NCBI GenBank assembly: GCA_008081305.1 | Contig: VMCP01000048.1 | Span: 1 to 6,874 of the forward strand | From: Bacteroidota bacterium | GTDB taxonomy: Bacteria; Bacteroidota; Bacteroidia; NS11-12g; UBA955 | Direction of reading: 5' to 3' | Length of the DNA: 6,874 nucleotides | In this document: in pieces, positions 1 to 6,517 of the stretch | Layout of the letters: each line of letters begins with the position of its first letter | How positions within the stretch are numbered: the stretch's first letter is position 1 | The notes under the pieces: model-generated | Databases searched by the model: none | Told to the model about the DNA's origin: nothing | The model's input: only the letters and a program-made list of their open reading frames with translations | Made by a program: the position numbers and the translations under genes

Positions 1-221
1 TTAAACCATAATCGCGCCGGTATCACCTTGGTATTATTGACATACATGATGTCCTGTTTGGTAAGGAATCCGACCAATTCATTAAAAGTTGAATGTATAA
101 TTTCACCCGAATTGTATACCAACAACTTAGCATTATCTCTCGGGCTTATGGGATATTTGGCAATTTGATCTTCGGTTAAAGAATAGTCGTAATCAGAAAT
201 AGAAATCCTCGGCACCCCCAT
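1..221 (-). CDS. queA: QueA-family S-adenosylmethionine:tRNA ribosyltransferase-isomerase, N-terminal part (runs off the window)
   Basis: Only the first 73 codons are present; the gene continues beyond base 1. QueA transfers and isomerises the ribosyl group of S-adenosylmethionine onto 7-aminomethyl-7-deazaguanine in tRNA, giving epoxyqueuosine, in the cytoplasm. The visible part shows the family N-terminus: a D-Y-x-Y-x-L opening near residues 10-15, YPISPRD at 23-29, AKLLVY at 31-36 and the hallmark VNNTKVIPARL at 61-71. The ATG at 219-221 is chosen because it lies 10 bp after the rdgB stop; a GTG two codons further in is an alternative. The opening ISISDYDY and the ending ARLWF resemble, from memory, a second shorter QueA-like protein common in Bacteroidota more than classical QueA, so the exact activity is less certain than the family. 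It is the last visible gene of the plsY-led unit. Confidence 0.85.
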   Translation of the reverse strand, partial: MGVPRISISDYDYSLTEDQIAKYPISPRDNAKLLVYNSGEIIHSTFNELVGFLTKQDIMYVNNTKVIPARLWF

Positions 222-231
222 CTAACAAATA

Positions 232-813
232 TTATTCAAGGTCTTCTAGCATTTTTCGTAATGCTACCGAACGATGTGAAAGTTTATTCTTAACGCCCTC
301 CCCAAGTTCAGCAAATGTTTGATCGTATCCTTGTGGAATAAAGAGAGGGTCATAGCCAAAACCGTGAACGCCTTTCATTTCTCGGGAAATTTCACCGAAC
401 ACTCTTCCTTCATAAAATGAGGTCTGTCCTTCTGAGTCTATCAGGCAAATAACCGTGATGAAATAAGCACTTCTATCATCGGTATGTTTTAGGTTTTTGA
501 GTAGTTTCAAGTTATTCTGAAGATGATCTACGGGACCCGTTTCGCTAGAATAACGAGCCGATCTAACTCCAGGCTCTAAATTCAAGGCGGTAACACACAG
601 CCCTGAATCATCGGCAAAACAAGGCTTTCCCACTTCTTCAAAAACGGCACGCGCCTTTAACTCAGCATTACCTGCAAAAGTGGACGACGTTTCATCGACT
701 TCCTTTAAAAAACTGACATCCTTAAGGGATACAATACCCAAGCGATTAGGCAGAATAGATCTAGCTTCTTCTAGTTTGTGGTTATTATTGGTGGCAAAAA
801 CCCAAGTAGCCAT
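232..813 (-). CDS. rdgB: RdgB/HAM1 family dITP/XTP pyrophosphatase
   Basis: This 193-residue protein has the usual length of the family. These enzymes hydrolyse non-canonical purine nucleotides (dITP, ITP, XTP) to the monophosphate and pyrophosphate, keeping deaminated bases out of DNA and RNA. Visible family motifs are the N-terminal substrate-binding segment ATNNNHKLEE (7-16), the metal/catalytic segment ADDSGL (67-72), the base-recognition segment GFGYDPLF (151-158) and the C-terminal SHR (179-181). All expected key positions appear intact, with no sign of truncation. The ATG follows the stop of the CoA-transferase gene after only three bases, and the stop is 10 bp ahead of the queA-family start, so it is very likely translated from a shared message. 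No separate promoter was seen. Confidence 0.95.
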   Translation of the reverse strand: MATWVFATNNNHKLEEARSILPNRLGIVSLKDVSFLKEVDETSSTFAGNAELKARAVFEEVGKPCFADDSGLCVTALNLEPGVRSARYSSETGPVDHLQNNLKLLKNLKHTDDRSAYFITVICLIDSEGQTSFYEGRVFGEISREMKGVHGFGYDPLFIPQGYDQTFAELGEGVKNKLSHRSVALRKMLEDLE

Positions 814-816
814 GTG

Positions 817-1515
817 TTAATCGCGAGGTCTTGTAGTGCGCTGTTCTATACGCTTTTCGTAATCTTTTCCTTCGAAAATACGATGAACAAAAATACCTGG
901 GACATGAATTTGATTTGCATCAAGTTCTCCGAGAGGTACTAACTCTTCTACTTCGGCAATGGTTATTTTCCCTGCCATAGCCATCATGGTATTAAAATTT
1001 CGTGCAGTATCCTTAAATATTAAATTTCCGTAGCGGTCGCCTTTCCAGGCTTTGATCAGAGCAAAATCAGAATCAAACGCTTCTTCCATTAAGTAAACTT
1101 TATCATTGAATACTCTTGTCTCCTTTCCTTCTGCCACTTCGGTGCCTACGCCTGCCGGCGTGTAAAATGCAGGGATACCTGCTCCTGCGGCTCTGCAGCG
1201 CTCTGCTAAAGTACCCTGTGGAATAAGATCAACCTCTAGTTCTCCAGATAATAACTGTCGTTCAAACTCTTTGTTTTCCCCAACGTAAGAGCTAATCATC
1301 TTTTTGACCTGTTTTTGTTTGAGCATAAGTCCTATACCGAAATCGTCTACTCCAGCATTATTGGAAATACAAGTCAATCCCGTTACCCCTTTTTTCACCA
1401 ATGCTTCGATGCTCTTTTCAGGAATACCGCAAAGGCCAAAACCACCAAGCATGATGGTTTGGTTATTTTTTATATCGTGTACAGCCTCATCGGCGTTTTG
1501 AAAAACCTTATTCAT
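817..1515 (-). CDS. scoA: 3-oxoacid CoA-transferase, alpha subunit (succinyl-CoA:3-ketoacid CoA-transferase type)
   Basis: This 232-residue protein is a full-length subunit A of a family I CoA-transferase, which moves CoA from succinyl-CoA to a 3-ketoacid such as acetoacetate. The CoA-transferase signature is clear: GGFGLCGIP at residues 24-32 preceded by a hydrophobic strand, then SNNAG at 51-55, and the conserved block starting PQGTLAERCRAAGAGIP at 99-115 followed by FYTPAGVGT. In this family the catalytic glutamate is in the beta subunit, so this chain should not work alone. No beta-subunit gene is in the window: clpS precedes it and rdgB follows it. The start ATG overlaps the clpS stop as ATGA, indicating translational coupling. 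Substrate cannot be decided from sequence alone; the acetate:acetoacetate (AtoD) group is a related alternative. Confidence 0.88.
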   Translation of the reverse strand: MNKVFQNADEAVHDIKNNQTIMLGGFGLCGIPEKSIEALVKKGVTGLTCISNNAGVDDFGIGLMLKQKQVKKMISSYVGENKEFERQLLSGELEVDLIPQGTLAERCRAAGAGIPAFYTPAGVGTEVAEGKETRVFNDKVYLMEEAFDSDFALIKAWKGDRYGNLIFKDTARNFNTMMAMAGKITIAEVEELVPLGELDANQIHVPGIFVHRIFEGKDYEKRIEQRTTRPRD

Positions 1516-1805
1516 GATTTGTTTTGTTCTAAGGCTGCGTTCAACCCTTTTTCTAGGAGTGTTTCATAAATTGGCTTCAGGGTATATTTATCACCGAATT
1601 TAACGGCATATTTACCTTTGGTATGAACAAACCAAGCACACTGCTCGGCCTGTACGGTATCATGTCCACAATACTTCACTAGGCATTCAATCACCCAGTC
1701 AAAGGTATTGAGATCATCGTTGTACAATACAATTGTCCAATTCTTAGAAATCTTCTCGCTAAGAATCGCTTCTACTTCGGCTTCTAACTCTTTTGTACTC
1801 CACAT
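1512..1805 (-). CDS. clpS: ATP-dependent Clp protease adaptor ClpS
   Basis: ClpS binds N-degron substrates (bulky hydrophobic N-terminal residue) and delivers them to the ClpA/ClpC unfoldase for degradation by ClpP. With the ATG start the protein has 97 residues, with an acidic helical N-terminal extension (about 1-20) and then the ClpS core. The N-degron pocket residues are visible: NDD at 29-31 and the pocket histidine at 61 (VHTKG). The position matching the E. coli gatekeeper Met40 is Phe here (NTFDWVI), which I recall as common in Bacteroidota homologues. The reading frame can be opened four codons upstream at a TTG (1817), but the ATG at 1803-1805 is preferred. It starts 17 bp after the plsY stop and its own stop overlaps the next start by 4 bp. 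Confidence 0.92.
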   Translation of the reverse strand: MWSTKELEAEVEAILSEKISKNWTIVLYNDDLNTFDWVIECLVKYCGHDTVQAEQCAWFVHTKGKYAVKFGDKYTLKPIYETLLEKGLNAALEQNKS

Positions 1806-1822
1806 AATTGAACCCAACGAAT

Positions 1823-2509
1823 TTAATCAATTCTTCTGTGCTTGGGTAACAATTTAGCCTTGTTTTCGTTTCCTTGGATTAAACGTCTAATGTTTTTTCG
1901 ATGAGTATAAACAACAAGTACCGCGATGATGATAGTAAATAGCACTACCGTTGGTTGACGATACGCTGGATAGTTTGCTCCAAAAATACTAACAAATAAA
2001 ACGGGTATGGAGATACCCGCGAGTATACTTCCTAAAGAAACAAAACGCGTTAATAACAAAACGGCTATAAAAATGGCCAATGCAATACTTGCGACTTGTA
2101 GATTAAGAGCAAAGAGCATACCCCCTAAGGTAGCGATGCCTTTACCACCTTTGAATTGAGCAAAAATTGGAAGCAAATGACCAATGACTGCACAGAACCC
2201 AAAGCCTAACATCCAATTAACGGTTTGATAAGCGTCCAATACGATAGCTTCGTTGAGTAACAACAAATAAACCAATGATGTTGCTAGATACCCCTTTAGA
2301 ATATCCAGAATGAGAACAATGGTTCCGGCCGGTTTACCTAATACACGAAAGGTATTAGTCGCACCTGCATTCCCACTTCCATAATCGCGTACATCCTTAC
2401 CGAAGAATCGTCTTCCTAACCACACTGAACTAGGTATTGATCCTAACAAATATGCCAACACACAAAGCGTTGCAGTCCATAGTTCAGGGGAGTTGTAAAT
2501 GAACTTCAT
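1823..2509 (-). CDS. plsY: Acyl-phosphate:glycerol-3-phosphate acyltransferase PlsY
   Basis: PlsY is an integral inner-membrane enzyme that transfers an acyl group from acyl-phosphate to glycerol-3-phosphate, the first step of phospholipid synthesis. Starting at the ATG at 2507-2509 gives 228 residues. All three conserved cytoplasmic loop motifs are present: GSIPSS (23-28) leading to the GSGNAGATN motif (44-52), the FKGGKGIAT motif (119-127), and the C-terminal block THRKNIRRLIQGNENK (202-217). Hydrophobic segments lie near residues 10-25, 62-88, 98-115, 128-153, 158-177 and 187-201, fitting a multi-pass protein. The open frame extends 19 codons further up to an ATG at 2566, but that extension reads through an intrinsic terminator hairpin and is not family-like, so it is rejected as coding. 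It heads a compact unit with clpS, the CoA-transferase subunit, rdgB and queA. Confidence 0.93.
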   Translation of the reverse strand: MKFIYNSPELWTATLCVLAYLLGSIPSSVWLGRRFFGKDVRDYGSGNAGATNTFRVLGKPAGTIVLILDILKGYLATSLVYLLLLNEAIVLDAYQTVNWMLGFGFCAVIGHLLPIFAQFKGGKGIATLGGMLFALNLQVASIALAIFIAVLLLTRFVSLGSILAGISIPVLFVSIFGANYPAYRQPTVVLFTIIIAVLVVYTHRKNIRRLIQGNENKAKLLPKHRRID

Positions 2510-2517
2510 AACCAAGG

Positions 2518-2525
2518 CAAAGATA
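2518..2525 (-). promoter_or_regulatory. Possible Bacteroidota-type -7 promoter element upstream of plsY
   Basis: On the minus strand this reads TATCTTTG, an exact match to the Bacteroidota -7 consensus TAnnTTTG. It lies between the terminator and the plsY ATG, where a new promoter would be needed. No convincing TTG at the -33 position was found, because that region falls in the T-tract and stem of the terminator. It would place transcription start only a few bases before the ATG, giving an almost leaderless message. An eight-base degenerate match can occur by chance, so this is tentative. Confidence 0.25.
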
Positions 2526-2533
2526 ACTAAAAT

Positions 2534-2560
2534 AAAAAAAGGAGGCGATTCGCCTCCTTT
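2534..2560 (-). terminator. Intrinsic (Rho-independent) terminator after eno
   Basis: Read on the minus strand, a perfect GC-rich stem GGAGGCG/CGCCTCC (2541-2557) with an AAT loop is flanked by AAA before and TTT after, extending the stem, and is followed by an uninterrupted run of seven T (2540-2534), then more T-rich sequence. The T-run is only on the minus-strand downstream side, so it terminates leftward transcription. It begins about 20 bp after the eno stop codon and ends about 25 bp before the plsY ATG, marking the boundary between the two transcription units. Confidence 0.9.
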
Positions 2561-2580
2561 AGTCATTGATTATAAATACT

Positions 2581-3873
2581 TTACTTATTCCAGTATGGAA
2601 ACAAATGTGCGCCATAAATAGCCGAATCTCCAAGTTCTTCTTCGATGCGCAAAAGTTGGTTGTATTTTGCCATTCTATCACTGCGTGAGGCCGAACCCGT
2701 TTTAATTTGACCACAGTTTACGGCTACGGCTAAATCGGCAATAGTGTTATCCTCTGTTTCACCACTTCGATGGCTCATGACACTTGTATATTTACTACGC
2801 GTGGCCATTTGAATAGCGTTTAGGGTTTCTGTTAAGGAACCAATTTGATTCACCTTTATAAGGATACTGTTAGCGGTGCTTTCCGCAATCCCTCTACCTA
2901 AACGATCTACGTTCGTAACAAATAGATCATCACCAACAAGTTGCACTTTATCACCGATGGTTTTAGTCAACGTTGACCAACTACTCCAATCGTCTTCGGC
3001 TATACCGTCTTCAATGCTAACAATTGGATATTTCTTGCACCATTCTGCCCAATAATTGACCATTTCATCACCTGTCATCTGCCTACCGTCACTTTTCTTA
3101 AAGCTATATAAACCTGTTTCCTCATTATAAAACTCACTGCTCGCCGCATCCATGGCAATGCATACTTCCTCTCCTGGCTTATAACCGGCCTTCTCAATAG
3201 CCTTTAATACGATTTCAATGGCCTCTTCATTACTTTGGATATTAGGAGCAAATCCGCCCTCATCCCCTACATTCGTGCTGTAACCTGCATTTTTCAATAC
3301 TTTCTTTAGGTGATGAAAAATTTCCACACCCATTCTCAATCCGTGAGAAAAAGTATCTGCCTTGAGTGGCATAACCATAAACTCTTGGAAATCAATTTTA
3401 TTGTCCGCATGTGCTCCACCGTTTAGAATGTTCATCATTGGAACAGGCAATGTATTCGCATTAGAACCACCGATGTAACGATATAAGGGCATTCCTAATT
3501 CATCCGCTGCCGCATGAGCCGCTGCCATTGAAACAGCGAGTATTGCATTAGCGCCTAAATTACTCTTATTCGGAGTACCATCCATATCAATCATGGTTTG
3601 ATCAATTTCGTTTTGAGAGGTTACTTCTATGCCTTCAAGTGCTTCAGAGATAACATTATTTACGTTATCTACTGCTCCATTAACTCCTTTCCCTAAAAAT
3701 ACGGATTCATCTTCATCTCGTAATTCCACCGCTTCGTGAATACCCGTGCTAGCGCCTGAAGGCACTGCGGCGCGACCAAAGCCACCATCTTCTGTAAATA
3801 CTTCGGCTTCCACCGTAGGATTACCTCGTGAGTCTAAAATTTGTCTTGCTTGAATGTGTGTGATTTCACTCAT
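2581..3873 (-). CDS. eno: Enolase (phosphopyruvate hydratase)
   Basis: Enolase interconverts 2-phosphoglycerate and phosphoenolpyruvate in glycolysis and gluconeogenesis, in the cytoplasm. The 430 residues match the usual bacterial length. Visible active-site elements are the mobile loop SGAST (39-43), His155 in NGGAH, Glu164 in FQEF, the proton-transfer Glu205 in VGDEGG, the three Mg ligands Asp242, Glu288 (SIEDG) and Asp315 (VGDDLF), Lys340 in the enolase signature ILIKVNQIGSLTE, the SHRSGE loop (367-372) and Lys391 in KTGSASRSD. Nothing is missing. The start ATG is preceded by an A/T-rich leader (AAAAAAATTATACA) without a Shine-Dalgarno sequence, as is common in Bacteroidota. It lies 63 bp after carA without an obvious terminator between, and is followed closely by a strong terminator, so it is the last gene of its unit. 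Confidence 0.98.
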   Translation of the reverse strand: MSEITHIQARQILDSRGNPTVEAEVFTEDGGFGRAAVPSGASTGIHEAVELRDEDESVFLGKGVNGAVDNVNNVISEALEGIEVTSQNEIDQTMIDMDGTPNKSNLGANAILAVSMAAAHAAADELGMPLYRYIGGSNANTLPVPMMNILNGGAHADNKIDFQEFMVMPLKADTFSHGLRMGVEIFHHLKKVLKNAGYSTNVGDEGGFAPNIQSNEEAIEIVLKAIEKAGYKPGEEVCIAMDAASSEFYNEETGLYSFKKSDGRQMTGDEMVNYWAEWCKKYPIVSIEDGIAEDDWSSWSTLTKTIGDKVQLVGDDLFVTNVDRLGRGIAESTANSILIKVNQIGSLTETLNAIQMATRSKYTSVMSHRSGETEDNTIADLAVAVNCGQIKTGSASRSDRMAKYNQLLRIEEELGDSAIYGAHLFPYWNK

Positions 3874-3936
3874 TGTATAATTTTTTTATTGGTTTTTAAT
3901 GAAACGGATGTGTAATAAATCGCTCATTAATCAATG

Positions 3937-5055
3937 TCATTTATTTGAAGCAATGCTCTCCACAAATTGGTCGAACAAGTAAAGAGAGTCATGCGGTCCG
4001 GGTGATGCCTCTGGGTGATGCTGAACGGAAAATGCTGGTCTATCTTTTCTAGCAATTCCTTCCACTGAGTCATCATTTAGATTCACGTGTGTCAAAACAA
4101 CTTTATCCGCTAACGAATCGTCATATTTCACCGCAAATCCATGGTTCTGGCTGGTAATCTCACTTCTACCTGTCACCAAGTTTTTAACTGGATGATTACA
4201 CCCTCTGTGTCCATGGTGCATTTTGTAGGTTTCTAGACCACTTGCCAAACTCAGCAATTGATGTCCCAAACAAATCCCGAATGTAGGAACCCCACTATCA
4301 ACGACTTCTTTCACTGTGGCAATAGCTTCTTTCATAGAAGCGGGGTCACCAGGACCATTAGAAATCATAAAGCCATCAGGTTTCCAATCCAAAATATCCT
4401 TGGCACTGCTATTGTAAGGGAACATCCCGAGTTTACAACCTCTTTTTACTAGTTCCCTAGCAATGTTTTTCTTATTTCCAAAGTCAATCAACGCTACTCT
4501 ATGTTCCCCTTCCCCATCTTCAAAAAAAGTCGTAGTAGAGACCTCTGGTGCCAAATTTAGTCCGCTCATTGATGGAACCTCACTCAATTTTGATTTGAGT
4601 GCTTCTTCAGAAAGTTCTTCAGATGAAATTATCGCGTTTTGAGCTCCTGTCTCACGGATATGAGCAACCAACTTACGGGTATCAATATCAGAAATCCCCA
4701 CAATTTGGTTATCCATAAAATATTCGTCCAGGCTTGCATTGCCTTGTGCTCGTGAATAATTTGGAGAGAATTTCTTGCAAACAAGGCCTGCGATTTTTAC
4801 TGAGTCACTCTCAACCTCGTCAGCATGGACACCATAATTACCGATATGATCTGTAGTCATGACGATAATTTGCCCGTAGTAAGATGGGTCGGTAAAGATT
4901 TCCTGATAACCGGTCATACCGGTATTGAAACAAATTTCTCCAGTTGTGGTTCCTATTTTTCCAATTGCGATTCCCTCAAAGACGGTTCCGTCTTCTAGGA
5001 CCAAGAGGGCTTTAGATTGTTGTGTATTCACTCTAAGGATACAAAATTCAACCAT
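3937..5055 (-). CDS. carA: Carbamoyl-phosphate synthase small (glutaminase) subunit CarA
   Basis: CarA hydrolyses glutamine and passes ammonia to CarB, which makes carbamoyl phosphate for pyrimidine and arginine synthesis. In the 372-residue form, the N-terminal CPSase small-chain domain covers about residues 15-150 (GEICFNTGMTGYQE at 39-52, SDIDTRKLV at 122-130). The class I glutamine amidotransferase domain follows from about 186, with SNGPGDP (232-238), the nucleophile Cys262 in GICLGHQ, SQNHGF (302-307) and the His347/Glu349 pair in QHHPE. All catalytic residues are present. The start is uncertain: the ATG at 5055 adds eight residues, while the GTG at 5029-5031 gives a 364-residue protein opening MNTQQSKALLVLEDG, closer to the usual family N-terminus. 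carB is not in the window. It sits 61 bp after pntB and 63 bp before eno; a carA-eno pairing is, from memory, familiar in Flavobacteriia. Confidence 0.96.
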   Translation of the reverse strand: MVEFCILRVNTQQSKALLVLEDGTVFEGIAIGKIGTTTGEICFNTGMTGYQEIFTDPSYYGQIIVMTTDHIGNYGVHADEVESDSVKIAGLVCKKFSPNYSRAQGNASLDEYFMDNQIVGISDIDTRKLVAHIRETGAQNAIISSEELSEEALKSKLSEVPSMSGLNLAPEVSTTTFFEDGEGEHRVALIDFGNKKNIARELVKRGCKLGMFPYNSSAKDILDWKPDGFMISNGPGDPASMKEAIATVKEVVDSGVPTFGICLGHQLLSLASGLETYKMHHGHRGCNHPVKNLVTGRSEITSQNHGFAVKYDDSLADKVVLTHVNLNDDSVEGIARKDRPAFSVQHHPEASPGPHDSLYLFDQFVESIASNK

Positions 5056-5071
5056 TTACCCCATTCCGCAA
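5042..5071 (-). promoter_or_regulatory. Weak candidate promoter at the carA 5' end
   Basis: On the minus strand a TTG (5071-5069) is separated by 19 bases from GAATTTTG (5049-5042), which matches the Bacteroidota -7 consensus TAnnTTTG at all defined positions but the first. The spacing falls in the expected 17-23 range. The -7 element lies inside the first codons of the longest carA frame, so if functional it favours the downstream GTG start at 5031. The evidence is sequence resemblance only, with one mismatch. Confidence 0.2.
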
Positions 5072-5116
5072 AACGGGATTCATCTCAGTTACCCACAATA
5101 CATTCACCAAAGCGGA

Positions 5117-6514
5117 TTACAAGGCTTTCACCTCGGATACTAATTTGCCGATGCTATCCTTGGCATCACCAAATAACATTCCACATTTCGGATCAAAGAA
5201 CAAAGCATTTTCAATACCTGCATAACCGGACTTCATGCTTCGTTTTAGCACCACAATCTGCTTCGCCGTGTCGACATCGAGTATTGGCATTCCGTAAATA
5301 GGGCTATTGGAGTCATTTTTAGCGGCAGGATTCACCACATCATTTGCTCCAACCACCAATACAACATCAGTCGTTGGGAATTCAGGGTTGATATCCTCCA
5401 TTTCAATGAGTTTATCGTATTCTACATTTGATTCCGCCAACAAAACATTCATATGGCCTGGCATTCTACCTGCTACAGGATGAATGGCGTATTTAACCTC
5501 AACTCCTTCTTCTTCTAATAGGAGTTCTAGTTCATGACAAACGTGTTGTGCTTGGGCAACCGCCAAACCATATCCAGGTACAATAATGACCTTCTGCGCA
5601 TACTTACACATGATGGCCACATCCGTTGCTTGGACCTCACGAACGCTTCCACCTGATGCACCAGTGCCACCACCGGAGCCACCGCTTCCTGCCATTCCAA
5701 TGAGTACATTGGTAAGTGAACGATTCATCGCCTTGGTCATTACAATGGTGAGTATAGTTCCTGCCGATCCTACCAAAACACCACCCATTAACATGACATT
5801 ATTATCGTATAAAAATCCGCCACACGCTGCTGCCACACCAGTAAATGAATTCAACAATGAAATGACCACCGGCATATCAGCACCTCCAATTGGAAATACA
5901 AACAGTAATCCATACACCAATGAAACCCCGAGTGTTACATAGAACCATGGAATATCTGACGCCATCCCTGTAGAATACGTAAAATAGGCTGCGGCAATAA
6001 TGAACACCAAAACGATGGCATTGATGTATTGCTGCGCGGGAAATCTAAAATCGCCAAGCTTTCCGTTAAGCTTCCCCCAAGCCACCATACTTCCAGTAAA
6101 AGAAATAGTTCCAATAATTAAACCTGCTACAATCGGTACGTATAGTCCTAATTCTACGACTTCACCTACATGCTTTAAATGTGTCCATTCAATGATGGAA
6201 ATCAATGCTGCTGCTAGACCACCCATTCCATTGAAAATGGATACCATTTCAGGCATAGCTGTCATCTGGACTCTCTTGGCCATCAAGGTCCCCACAATAG
6301 TTCCTAATACAATGGCAATTAATATGTAGGATAAATTTCCAATGATGTGAAAGCCTGACTTATCTAAGAAAAGTGTTGCGATCACCGCTACGGCCATTCC
6401 AAATGCAGCAACTAGGTTGCCTCGACGCGCTGAATCAGCTTGCCCCATCATTTTGATGCCAACAATAAACCCGACAGAACCTATGAGGTACGCAATTTCT
6501 TGTAAATAATTCAT
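5117..6514 (-). CDS. pntB: NAD(P) transhydrogenase subunit beta PntB
   Basis: PntB carries the main part of the membrane proton channel and the NADP(H)-binding domain III of the proton-translocating transhydrogenase, which makes NADPH from NADH using the proton gradient. The 465 residues match the family length. About eight or nine hydrophobic helices occupy residues 1-265, including the channel segment with GGADMP (Asp213) and LLNS (Asn222). Domain III follows a Gly/Ser-rich linker (about 273-290) and shows the NADP-binding GYGLAVAQAQ (314-323), IHPVAGRMPGHMNVLLAE (344-361), VGANDVVNPAA (388-398), KRSMKSGYAG (424-433) and FGDAK (448-452). The position matching E. coli PntB His91 is Asn95 here (SIFNGMGGLAA). 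The start lies three bases after the pntAB stop, so both chains are co-translated from one message. Confidence 0.97.
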   Translation of the reverse strand: MNYLQEIAYLIGSVGFIVGIKMMGQADSARRGNLVAAFGMAVAVIATLFLDKSGFHIIGNLSYILIAIVLGTIVGTLMAKRVQMTAMPEMVSIFNGMGGLAAALISIIEWTHLKHVGEVVELGLYVPIVAGLIIGTISFTGSMVAWGKLNGKLGDFRFPAQQYINAIVLVFIIAAAYFTYSTGMASDIPWFYVTLGVSLVYGLLFVFPIGGADMPVVISLLNSFTGVAAACGGFLYDNNVMLMGGVLVGSAGTILTIVMTKAMNRSLTNVLIGMAGSGGSGGGTGASGGSVREVQATDVAIMCKYAQKVIIVPGYGLAVAQAQHVCHELELLLEEEGVEVKYAIHPVAGRMPGHMNVLLAESNVEYDKLIEMEDINPEFPTTDVVLVVGANDVVNPAAKNDSNSPIYGMPILDVDTAKQIVVLKRSMKSGYAGIENALFFDPKCGMLFGDAKDSIGKLVSEVKAL

Positions 6515-6517
6515 GGT

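Noticed and set aside
1304..1569. Plus-strand open frames of 65 and 84 codons opposite the CoA-transferase and clpS genes
   Set aside because: They lie antisense to well-supported genes, have no recognisable family features, and are shadows of the coding frame on the other strand.
1806..1817. TTG start for clpS, four codons upstream of the ATG
   Set aside because: The ATG at 1805 is a better start codon and the extra residues GSI show no family conservation.
3874..3936. Promoter-like sequence between carA and eno (TTG then TCCGTTTC)
   Set aside because: The -7 candidate has two mismatches to TAnnTTTG and the spacing is at the limit, so it is not distinguishable from chance. No terminator is seen here either.
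5056..5116. Imperfect hairpin (around ATCCCG-TTTTG-CGGAAT, minus strand) between pntB and carA as a terminator or attenuator
   Set aside because: The stem is short with a mismatch and has no following T-tract; it does not support termination.
5527..5709. A 60-codon minus-strand open frame within pntB
   Set aside because: It is an alternative frame inside a clearly coding region with all domain III motifs in the pntB frame.
5586..6329. Plus-strand open frames of 118 and 109 codons opposite pntB
   Set aside because: Their proline/threonine-rich low-complexity composition is what antisense reading of Gly- and hydrophobic-rich membrane codons gives; pntB motifs cover the same bases.
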